Origin: CAZABP01 sp964483245
GTDB taxonomy: Bacteria > Planctomycetota > UBA1135 > UBA2386
DNA: 19,671 nucleotides
Direction of reading: 5' to 3'
Assembly (NCBI GenBank): GCA_964483245.1
Contig: CAZABP010000071.1
Location: 1-19,671, forward strand
Part shown: piece after piece, positions 13,416-19,671 of the stretch
Layout of the letters: every line of letters starts with the position of its first letter
Position numbering within the stretch: position 1 is the first letter of the stretch
The notes under the pieces: model-generated
The model's input: only the letters and a program-made list of their open reading frames with translations
Databases searched by the model: none
Told to the model about the DNA's origin: nothing
Program-made: the position numbers and the translations under genes

Positions 13416-14369
13416 ATGATGCGCCGCACGATGCTCGCGGTCCATTTCGAGCGCGATGGAACAATCGTGCGCGAGGTCGCGCCACCGGCGCCGGCGCCCG
13501 GGGAAACGCGCATCCGCGTGCTGCGCGCAGGCATCTGCGCGACCGATCTCGCGCTGCGCCGGGGTTACATGGGGTTTCAGGGCGTGCCCGGGCACGAGTT
13601 CGTGGGCGTCGCGCTGAATGGACCGCTCGTCGGCAGGCGCGTCGTCGGTGAGATCAATGCCGGCTGCGGTCTGTGCGCGCAGTGCGCCGCCGGCGATCCG
13701 CGGCATTGCCCGGCGCGCACCGTGCTCGGGATCCTCGGGCGGCCCGGTTGCTTCGCCGAGGAGATCTCATTGCCGAGCCGCAACCTGCACGCCGTTCCGG
13801 ATGGCATCGCCGACGAGGACGCTGTGTTCACCGAGCCGCTCGCGGCCGCGTTCGCGATTCCGCAACAGGTTCCGATCGCGCCCGGCCTGCGCACGCTGGT
13901 CGCCGGCGATGGCCGGCTCGGGCTGCTCTGCGCGCACGTGCTCGCGCGTCATGGCGCCGACGTGTCGGTGGGCGGGAGACATCCCGAACGGGCCGACCTG
14001 CTGCCGGGCGGCGTGCTGCATGCGCCGTTGTCGGACTGCAAACCACACTCGTTCGACCTCGCCGTCGAGGCGACCGGACGGCCGGACGGTCTCGCCGCCG
14101 TCGCGTCACTCGTGCGTCCGCGCGGCACCATCGTGTTGAAGACCACCTGCGAGCAGCCGGTCACCCTCGATTTCGCGCCGATCGTCGTCGACGAGCTCAC
14201 GCTGGTCGGATCGCGCTGCGGACCGTTCGGCCCCGCCCTCGCCGAACTCGCGCGCGGCACGATCCCGCTCGCCGGCTGGATCGCTGCGCGGTACGCGTTG
14301 CGCGACGTCGAGCACGCGCTCGCGCACGCTGCCCGGCCCGGGACGCTGAAGATCCTGCTCGAACCCTGA
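13416..14369 (+). CDS. Zinc-dependent medium-chain (MDR) alcohol dehydrogenase-like protein
   Basis: A 317-aa NAD(P)-dependent dehydrogenase with a GroES-like N-terminal catalytic domain and a Rossmann domain. Catalytic zinc ligands are Cys41 (GICATDL), His60-Glu61 (PGHEFVG) and Glu140 (FTEPLAA). The structural zinc site is Cys84, Cys87, Cys90 and Cys98 (NAGCGLCAQCAAGDPRHC). The dinucleotide motif is GDGRLG (164-169). The protein is shorter than the classical 340-380 aa, because the second half of the Rossmann domain is compact, as in the 'MDR_like_2' type. The substrate is unknown. It is divergent from the aldehyde dehydrogenase with 17 nt between starts, so the two could convert alcohol to aldehyde to acid. 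The stop is followed after 2 nt by the repeat at 14372-14463. Confidence 0.93.
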   Translation: MMRRTMLAVHFERDGTIVREVAPPAPAPGETRIRVLRAGICATDLALRRGYMGFQGVPGHEFVGVALNGPLVGRRVVGEINAGCGLCAQCAAGDPRHCPARTVLGILGRPGCFAEEISLPSRNLHAVPDGIADEDAVFTEPLAAAFAIPQQVPIAPGLRTLVAGDGRLGLLCAHVLARHGADVSVGGRHPERADLLPGGVLHAPLSDCKPHSFDLAVEATGRPDGLAAVASLVRPRGTIVLKTTCEQPVTLDFAPIVVDELTLVGSRCGPFGPALAELARGTIPLAGWIAARYALRDVEHALAHAARPGTLKILLEP

Positions 14370-14371
14370 AG

Positions 14372-14463
14372 CGGTACACGGGGTCTCTGAGACTTTCTCC
14401 GTCAGTTCGCGCGAGGAATCTCGCGCTAAGTGACGGCGCGGGTGTCTGAGACCGGGTGTACCG
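14372..14463. repeat. Nested palindromic element (REP/MITE-like), about 92 bp
   Basis: The outer arms are imperfect inverted repeats: 14372-14393 (CGGTACACGGGGTCTCTGAGAC... ends here) and 14444-14463 (GTCTGAGACCGGGTGTACCG). They share CGGTACAC and GGTCTC on opposite strands. Inside lies a second hairpin, 14399-14436, with CCGTCA/TGACGG and GCGCGAG/CTCGCGC stems around GAAT. The right arm repeats the ACCGGGTGTACCGGT block of the palindrome at 37-70. It starts 2 nt after the alcohol dehydrogenase stop and could terminate that transcript, but there is no T-run. The nested symmetry and dispersed core suggest a non-autonomous repeat family. Confidence 0.75.
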
Positions 14464-14531
14464 GTTACGGGGGAGGCGCCGGGCGACTACCCGGGCAGAT
14501 TCCCTCGTCGGAAACCCCAAGAAGGCACGTG

Positions 14532-15689
14532 ATGCCGGCGCCTGCAGTTCTCGTTTTCCTGGCGGTCGCGTTGGTCGGAACCCTGGCCCAGGCCCAGCGG
14601 ACCTGGATCGTGGATGCGGCGAACGGGGCCGGGACGGACTTCACGGATCTACCGCCGGCGCTCGCGGCAGCGGCGGACGGGGACACGATCCTGATCCGGA
14701 CGGGCATCTACGCGACGGGGAAGACCACGAAGGGACTGCGCCTGATCGGACGCGGGACGCCGGTGCTGCGCAGTCTGGAGCCGGACGGAGGCTTGCACCT
14801 GCGGGACCTGCCCACTGGCAGCTCGTTCGTGATGCAGGGTCTGCGGCTCGAGCGGCTCGCGCGTGATCCGCGCACGCGGCCGACGGCGTCGATGCTGCAG
14901 TTCGAGAACTGCCGCGGGCGGATCCATCTCGCGGACCTGCGGATCACGGACGAGTACTCGGGATTCGATGCGGTCTACATGTGGCACTGCGCAGCCGTGA
15001 CGATGCTCGGCTGCACCCTGCAGCCGGGTGTGACGGCATGGAACACACGACTGTCCAGCACCGGGTGCTCGATCCGCGGCGCGGATCAGGATCCCAATTG
15101 GCCGACCAAGGGGCCGACGAACGCTGCCTCGGTGGGCAACTCGCTGATCGAATTCAATCAGTGCCACGTGACGGGCGGCAGCATGGGATCGAGCGGCCCG
15201 TTGCTCTACGCGGTCGTCGCATACGCGAGCACACTCGTCGTGCGCGGCGATGCCTCCGCCAGGATCGAGGGTGGGATGAACGGCCGCTGGTCGAGTTCCG
15301 TGATCATCGATCCCGCGGTCACGTGGAACGGCCCGACCGCGAACGTCGTGTGGATCCTGCCGCAGCAGCTCCCGGCGTTGGTTGCGGCAGGTGGCTCATC
15401 CGGAGGGAGTCTTGGCATCGACCTGAAGAGCACGCCCAGCTCACCGTTCCTGCTCGTCGCAGGTTGGCCGGTCGTTCCCGTGCTGGATCCACAACATGGT
15501 GAGCGCTGGATGGACGCGCCCGTGCTGCTGCTCGCGGCAGGCGTGCAGGACCCGTCCGGGCATTGGAGAGCTTCATGGCCGATCCCGGCCGATCCGCGCC
15601 TCGTAGGCACGACGTTCGCGTTGCAGGGGGTCGACGCCAGCGCCGCCTCGCTCGGAATCAGCAACGCCGCGGTCGTCGTCATCCATTAG
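14532..15689 (+). CDS. Secreted beta-helix-like protein, paralogue 1
   Basis: A 385-aa exported protein. The ATG at 14532 has AAGG 6 nt upstream; the signal peptide is MPAPAVLVFLAVALVGTLAQA, cut before QRTW. Residues ~22-60, 'RTWIVDAANGAGTDFTDLPP' followed by 'ALAAAADGDTILIRTGIY', have the typical opening of pectin-lyase-fold (right-handed beta-helix) proteins, where 'DGDTILIRxGxY' is the first rung. The middle (~60-250) shows repeated short beta-like strands ('HLADLRIT', 'AAVTMLGCTL', 'SLIEFNQCHV', 'STLVVRGDA'). The C-terminus, 'SWPIPADPRLVGTTFALQGV...LGISNAAVVVIH', is a recurrent planctomycete-type ending of unknown role. No catalytic residues are recognised. Its closest relative is the next gene, 90 nt downstream. 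Confidence 0.85.
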   Translation: MPAPAVLVFLAVALVGTLAQAQRTWIVDAANGAGTDFTDLPPALAAAADGDTILIRTGIYATGKTTKGLRLIGRGTPVLRSLEPDGGLHLRDLPTGSSFVMQGLRLERLARDPRTRPTASMLQFENCRGRIHLADLRITDEYSGFDAVYMWHCAAVTMLGCTLQPGVTAWNTRLSSTGCSIRGADQDPNWPTKGPTNAASVGNSLIEFNQCHVTGGSMGSSGPLLYAVVAYASTLVVRGDASARIEGGMNGRWSSSVIIDPAVTWNGPTANVVWILPQQLPALVAAGGSSGGSLGIDLKSTPSSPFLLVAGWPVVPVLDPQHGERWMDAPVLLLAAGVQDPSGHWRASWPIPADPRLVGTTFALQGVDASAASLGISNAAVVVIH

Positions 15690-15779
15690 GCGACCGCCAT
15701 CATGCTGGCACGGTGCGCGTCCGCGGCCGCAACTCCGCCCATGGTGGTAGGATCGCGGCCTTTACATCGGAGATCCGCA

Positions 15780-16973
15780 ATGCACTCGATCCGCAGCAAG
15801 GCGATGTCACGGTGCGTGTTGGCAATCTGCGTCGCCATCGCGTCGAGCGAGATCGCGCCCGCGCAGCGGACGTGGATCGTGGACGCGGCGAACGGCGCCG
15901 GAACGGATTTCACGGATCTGCCGCCAGCGCTCACGGCAGCGGCCGACGGCGACACGATCCTCGTGCGCGCGGGCACCTACGCGGTCGGCACGACCGGCAA
16001 GGCGCTGCGCATGGTCGGCATCGGCACTCCGGTGATCCGCGCGGCGACGCAGCGAGAGGCGTTCATCGTGCGCGGCCTCCCTGCGGGGCGGACGTTCGTG
16101 ATGCAGGGATTCGCGCTGGATGGGCAGCCTCGGGTCTCGCCGTTCGATCCACCGCCCGAAGCGCCGCTGCAGATCGATCAGTGCCAGGGCCTCGTGCATC
16201 TGGCGGCAATCACGATCCAGGAGCCGAAGACGTTCCTGAGTGTGATCGAGGTCGAGCAGAGCGCCGCCGTGACGATGCTCGATTGCCAGTTGATGCCTGG
16301 CCTGTTGGCCACCGACGCTCGTGTCTCCGCGGTCGCGTGCACGTTCCTCGGCACCGACACGTCGTCCGGAGTCGTGACACCCGGTCTGTTCGCGACCCGA
16401 TCGATCGTCGAGCTGAGCCAGTCCACGGCGACCGGCGGCAACGCGACCGGACATTCGTTCGCGCATCCGGCCGTGCGCATGATCCAGAGCATCCTGATCG
16501 TGCGTGGCGACAGCGCGAGCAGCTATCGCGGCGGCATGCACGGCGTGCAGGAGCCGGCTCTGGCGGGTGATCTCGGCAGCGGGCTGCTGCTCGATCCGAG
16601 CGTCTCGCTGACCGGGGGCGTCGCCGGCTTCGGGCTGCGCGTCACGCGACGGCTGCCTTCGCTGCAGGTCGCTGGCGGCGCGCTCGGAACTGCGATCGAC
16701 GTCGAGCTGTATTCACCGGACAAGGATCCGTTCGCGTTGATCGCCGGCTGGCCGACGCAGCCAGTCATCGTGCCGCCATACGGCGAACGCTGGCTCAGCC
16801 TGCCGGCGACCGTACTCGCGGTCGGAGTGCAGGGTTCGACGGAACACTGGAAGAGCTCATGGCCGGTCCCGGCGGACCCGCGGTTGGTCGGCCTCGCGCT
16901 CGGGATGCAGGCGATCAGCGGGCCTGCGAATGCGATCGAGTTGAGCAACGCGGGTGTCGTGGTCGTCCACTAG
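15780..16973 (+). CDS. Secreted beta-helix-like protein, paralogue 2
   Basis: A 397-aa exported protein, clearly a tandem duplicate of the preceding gene. The block 'QRTWIVDAANGAGTDFTDLP' is identical and its DNA is nearly so; the centre is diverged, and the C-terminal 'SWPVPADPRLVGLALGMQAI...IELSNAGVVVVH' matches again. The ATG at 15780 has GGAG 7 nt upstream; the signal peptide runs to about residue 28 (MHSIRSKAMSRCVLAICVAI ASSEIAPA), and a second ATG at 15804 is possible. An extended -10-like TGGTAGGAT lies at 15745-15753, a weak hint of its own promoter. Internal strands 'AAVTMLDCQLMPGLL' and 'SILIVRGDSASS' align with paralogue 1. Function unknown. Confidence 0.85.
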   Translation: MHSIRSKAMSRCVLAICVAIASSEIAPAQRTWIVDAANGAGTDFTDLPPALTAAADGDTILVRAGTYAVGTTGKALRMVGIGTPVIRAATQREAFIVRGLPAGRTFVMQGFALDGQPRVSPFDPPPEAPLQIDQCQGLVHLAAITIQEPKTFLSVIEVEQSAAVTMLDCQLMPGLLATDARVSAVACTFLGTDTSSGVVTPGLFATRSIVELSQSTATGGNATGHSFAHPAVRMIQSILIVRGDSASSYRGGMHGVQEPALAGDLGSGLLLDPSVSLTGGVAGFGLRVTRRLPSLQVAGGALGTAIDVELYSPDKDPFALIAGWPTQPVIVPPYGERWLSLPATVLAVGVQGSTEHWKSSWPVPADPRLVGLALGMQAISGPANAIELSNAGVVVVH

Positions 16974-16994
16974 CGTGTTGTCGGGACGCTGGTC

Positions 16995-19484
16995 GTGACG
17001 CGGATCGGATTGCTGGCCGCGATCCTGCTGGCGTGCCGGCCAGGGAGTGCGGCCGCTGCGCAAGAGACTGCCACTTCGCCTGCAGCGAGGCCAGGCGCGC
17101 GGATCGTCGGGCGCGCGGTCGATGAGCACGGCAAGCCGATCCCGCAAGCGTGCCTCCGGTGGTTCCTTTCGGAAGACCGCTGGACCACGCAACTCACGCT
17201 CGCGGAACCGATGGCGCGCTGCGATGAGCAGGGGCGCTTCGAGCTCCCTGTGCGGCTGGATGGTACGGCGCAACACCCGCTCGGGAGCTTCGCGCTGATC
17301 ACGGCGCCCGGTCGGACGGCAGCAAGGCTCCGGTTCGCCGCGGCGCCGCACGCAGAGGTCCGTGACAGAGTCCAGATACATCAGTTCGGCGACGTCCTGC
17401 TCGAGCAAGCGATCACACTGCGCGGCGTCGTGCACGATGCGGCTGGCGGGCCGATCGCCGGAGCCCATGTCCAGGCGCGTGATCTGTTGCAGCTCTTGTC
17501 GCGCTCTCCCTACGGCTGCAGGGCTCCTGAGTTCACCAGTGCGGCACTCTCGGATGCCAGCGGTCGCTTCGAGGTCCCGGGGCTCTCAGCGACCGGTGTC
17601 GACGTGCTCGCAGTTGCGGACGGATATCACCAGGCATCGGTGCCCTGGGCGACAGGTGATGTCCCACTGCAGCTCGTGCTGCACAAGGGTGGTCACGTCG
17701 AAGGAATCGTCCGCGACCCTGCTGGCCGCCCGTGTCCTTCGTACCTGTGGATCCAGTCGGAACTCGGCTGGCAGGAACAACAGCTGCTGGTGACACGCGA
17801 TGACGGCACGTTCCGGCTCAACCTCCCGTTCGCACATCGCTATCGGATCCTGGCGAGCCCGCGCAAACAGCTGGTGCAGGGCGTCCACTGGCAGAGTGCT
17901 GTGCTCGACGGACCGGCGCGGGGAGTCGTCATCCAGGAACGGAGCACGCTGGAACCACAGCGAACGCTGACGGTCGATGTCGTCGACGCGGCGAGTGGTG
18001 CTGCGGTTCTCGGGGTCCAGGGCAGTCTGCACTGGTGCTCGCGAGAGGAGGCGGCGCAGGCAGAGATCGAGGGGCTCGTCATGTTCGACGTGGTGGTGAG
18101 CCCAGAGCCGGGGCGCATCCAGTTCGCGGGTCCAAGTGAGGACGAGCCGCAGACCGGCAGCATGAAGCTCGTCGCACCCGGCTACGCGCCGGCGACGCTC
18201 GAGGTCACGTGGTCCGATGCACCGCCGCCGCGCGTGAGCGCGAAGCTGGTGCCGGAGAGCGTGATCCGCGGGGTCGTCGTCGATGGTGCCGACGGCTCAC
18301 CGGTCGCGGGAGCGATCGTGGTGCGGACCAAGGAGCAGGCGGATGCAGTGCTGAGCCTGGCGACCAGTGGCATGTCGGCGCTGGTGTTCGCGGAGTTTCT
18401 GGAGCTGCCGGTCACGGATGCGCAAGGACGCTTCCGGATCGGGGGCCTCGCGGCTGGCCGGCACGAGCTCCGCGTCCTCGTGCAAGGGCATCCGCGCGCG
18501 GGGCCGCTCGCGGTGGATGTGGCTGCCGCTGCAGAGCGAAGTGATGTCGAACTCCGCGTCGCGCGTGGTGCGACGTTCCGCGGGGAGTTCGTCGCAGCGC
18601 CGACACCGATGGACTGGCGCCTGGTGTTGCGCGCGGAGCTGGACCCGCAGGAAGTCCTGCGCAGCGGCGTCCGGGACGGACCCGAGGTGCACGCGCTGAT
18701 CGCGCAAGACGGGACCTTCGAGTTCCGTGGACTCCCATCTGGTGCCTATGACCTCGAGGTCGTGATCCCGCTCGCCGGCGGTCGTGCCGGTAGCATGCGC
18801 GCTCTCCTGGCGCAGATGCTCGTGCACGGGCGGGATTTCGAGCGTGAGTTCGACGTCGCCGGGCAACTGTCGGGCAAGCTCCGCGGTCGCATCGTGCTCG
18901 AAGGCGCAGCGCCGCCGCTCCACCGGCTCGTGCTGGTCGTCGAGCGGCCCCAGCGCCGGATGAGCCAGGTGTGGGAACTCGCGGCCGCGCACGCACTCGG
19001 CGCCGACGGGGAGTTCGAGATTCCGCTCGGACCAGGGGAACACCGGCTCCTCCTCGTCGATGCGGCCACGCGACTCGTCGTGGCACGCAAGGACCGGGTG
19101 AGCGTCGCCCCCAGGCGCGTGCAGGAACTCGAACTCCGTCAGACGCTCACGCGCTGCATGGTCCAGGTGAAGCCGGCGCGTGCCGGGGATGCGATCGTCG
19201 CCGGATCGCTCGACGTCGAGATCGAGGCGCTACGGGATCAGGATTACGTCGTGGGCCGTTCCGAGTGGCGTAGCGGCTGCTCGTTGGCGGAGGGACAGCG
19301 GGAGTTCGAGCTGTGGCTGCCCGCGTCGCCTTGCACGCTGCGTGTGAGCTCGCTCGCCGACCAGTTCCGGACGGAGCCTGGAGAGTTTGCCGGGCCGCCC
19401 GAGCCGGCCGCCGAAGTCACGTTCACGCCGAAGCCGGGCGAGGTGAACCGGATCGAGCTCACGGTGCCGCTGCCGCGGAAGTAG
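16995..19484 (+). CDS. Large secreted protein with repeated carboxypeptidase-regulatory-like domains
   Basis: An 829-aa exported protein starting at GTG 16995, 21 nt after the stop of paralogue 2, so probably in the same transcript. The signal peptide is MTRIGLLAAILLACRPGSAAAA. Repeated beta-sandwich modules of the carboxypeptidase-D regulatory/transthyretin-like type follow: ~32-105 ('RIVGRAVDEHGKPIPQACLR'), ~134-217 ('LRGVVHDAAGGPIAGAHVQA', 'DASGRFEVPGLS'), ~227-300 ('VEGIVRDPAGRP', 'DDGTFRLNLPF'), ~421-517 ('IRGVVVDGADGSPVAGAIVV', 'DAQGRFRIGGLAAGRHELRV') and ~517-620 ('QDGTFEFRGLPSGAYDLEVV'). The C-terminal ~200 residues are beta-rich but more diverged. There is no protease or C-terminal anchor. 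Such proteins are taken to be surface or adhesion/scaffold proteins; the role is inferred only from domain type. Confidence 0.87.
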   Translation: MTRIGLLAAILLACRPGSAAAAQETATSPAARPGARIVGRAVDEHGKPIPQACLRWFLSEDRWTTQLTLAEPMARCDEQGRFELPVRLDGTAQHPLGSFALITAPGRTAARLRFAAAPHAEVRDRVQIHQFGDVLLEQAITLRGVVHDAAGGPIAGAHVQARDLLQLLSRSPYGCRAPEFTSAALSDASGRFEVPGLSATGVDVLAVADGYHQASVPWATGDVPLQLVLHKGGHVEGIVRDPAGRPCPSYLWIQSELGWQEQQLLVTRDDGTFRLNLPFAHRYRILASPRKQLVQGVHWQSAVLDGPARGVVIQERSTLEPQRTLTVDVVDAASGAAVLGVQGSLHWCSREEAAQAEIEGLVMFDVVVSPEPGRIQFAGPSEDEPQTGSMKLVAPGYAPATLEVTWSDAPPPRVSAKLVPESVIRGVVVDGADGSPVAGAIVVRTKEQADAVLSLATSGMSALVFAEFLELPVTDAQGRFRIGGLAAGRHELRVLVQGHPRAGPLAVDVAAAAERSDVELRVARGATFRGEFVAAPTPMDWRLVLRAELDPQEVLRSGVRDGPEVHALIAQDGTFEFRGLPSGAYDLEVVIPLAGGRAGSMRALLAQMLVHGRDFEREFDVAGQLSGKLRGRIVLEGAAPPLHRLVLVVERPQRRMSQVWELAAAHALGADGEFEIPLGPGEHRLLLVDAATRLVVARKDRVSVAPRRVQELELRQTLTRCMVQVKPARAGDAIVAGSLDVEIEALRDQDYVVGRSEWRSGCSLAEGQREFELWLPASPCTLRVSSLADQFRTEPGEFAGPPEPAAEVTFTPKPGEVNRIELTVPLPRK

Positions 19485-19511
19485 TCGGTGCGCGATCCGG
19501 GCCGCAGCGGA

Positions 19512-19671
19512 TCACGGCTCGAGCTGCAGCTCGCGCAAGATCCAGCGCCGGATGTGGTATTCGCGGTAGCCGCGCTGGCAGCTCGCGAGAACTCGACCGC
19601 TTCGCGCACCAGACGCGTGCCGAGCCCGGCACCACGACGAGCAGGGTCGACCAGGAACCAGCGCAGCTGCG
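19512..19671 (-). pseudogene. GNAT-family acetyltransferase C-terminal fragment, frameshifted (partial)
   Basis: Reading leftward from the window edge, the frame gives 'QLRWFLVDPARRGAGLGTRL VREAVEFSR'. This contains the GNAT acetyl-CoA loop (Arg-x-Gly-x-Gly, here RRGAGLG) and the following helix. At about 19581-19585 the frame is lost: the continuing frame runs on antisense through the neighbouring gene, whereas the next frame reads 'CQRGYREYHIRRWILRELQLEP' and stops at 19512-19514. One missing base restores a GNAT-like order, but the last strands (the usual YxxxGF region) are absent. I infer decay or an assembly error at a contig edge. The N-terminal part lies outside the window. Confidence 0.6.

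Noticed and set aside
11908..13419. Plus-strand open frame opposite the aldehyde dehydrogenase
   Set aside because: The minus strand has all the catalytic residues of an aldehyde dehydrogenase; this frame is a compositional shadow.
15745..15753. Extended -10-like TGGTAGGAT before paralogue 2
   Set aside because: No matching -35 element at the right distance; too weak to list as a promoter.

Overview
The window is very GC-rich (about 70% by eye) bacterial chromosome with densely packed genes. I see no rRNA, tRNA, CRISPR array, insertion sequence or phage gene. The lineage is most likely Planctomycetota. The main clue is a pair of secreted paralogues that begin with a 'TWIVDAANGAGTDFTDLPPAL' block and end in a 'PADPRLVG...SNA.VVVIH' tail, a style I associate with high-GC planctomycetes. 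This is an inference from protein style, not a marker-gene assignment.

Layout, left to right. (1) 1-86: probable tail of a plus-strand gene and a 34-bp near-perfect palindrome. (2) 87-1502 (-): MATE-family efflux transporter. (3) 1503-1789: spacer with two tandem 33-bp hairpin repeats built on GGGGTCAGACCCC. (4) 1790-4153 (-): exported S9D-type prolyl-oligopeptidase-family serine peptidase, strikingly like plant chloroplast glutamyl endopeptidase. (5) 4190-4237: 19-bp-stem hairpin. (6) 4241-4738 (-): unrecognised 165-aa protein. (7) 4878-6410 (+): secreted kelch-repeat protein. (8) 6615-8732 (+): poly(A) polymerase/CCA-adding family (pcnB-like) with a very long Arg-rich tail and an apparent AUC start codon; it overlaps panB (8732-9538) by one base. 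(9) 9532-10104 (-): ECF-like sigma factor, 3'-overlapping panB by 7 nt. (10) Divergent from it, a 125-aa one-helix membrane protein (10399-10776) and an exported tandem PRC-barrel-like protein (10835-11761), followed by an intrinsic terminator. (11) 11965-13398 (-) aldehyde dehydrogenase and 13416-14369 (+) zinc alcohol dehydrogenase, divergent with only 17 nt between start codons. (12) 14372-14463: nested palindromic element sharing its core with the palindrome at the left edge. (13) 14532-19484 (+): probable three-gene cluster of secreted proteins, two beta-helix-like paralogues and an 829-aa protein with repeated carboxypeptidase-regulatory-like domains. (14) 19512-19671 (-): frameshifted GNAT acetyltransferase remnant, cut by the window edge.

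How the genes work together: the pcnB/panB pair is housekeeping and probably co-translated. The sigma factor and its divergent neighbours look like a small regulatory/envelope unit. The two dehydrogenases may act on alcohol and aldehyde of one pathway. The rest is mainly cell-surface or exported. The observations I consider most worth checking are the non-canonical pcnB start (the E. coli pcnB is known to start at AUU), the set of GTC-n-GAC palindromic repeats in intergenic spaces, and the 17-nt divergent promoter space. I did not find a clear new defence or biosynthetic system.
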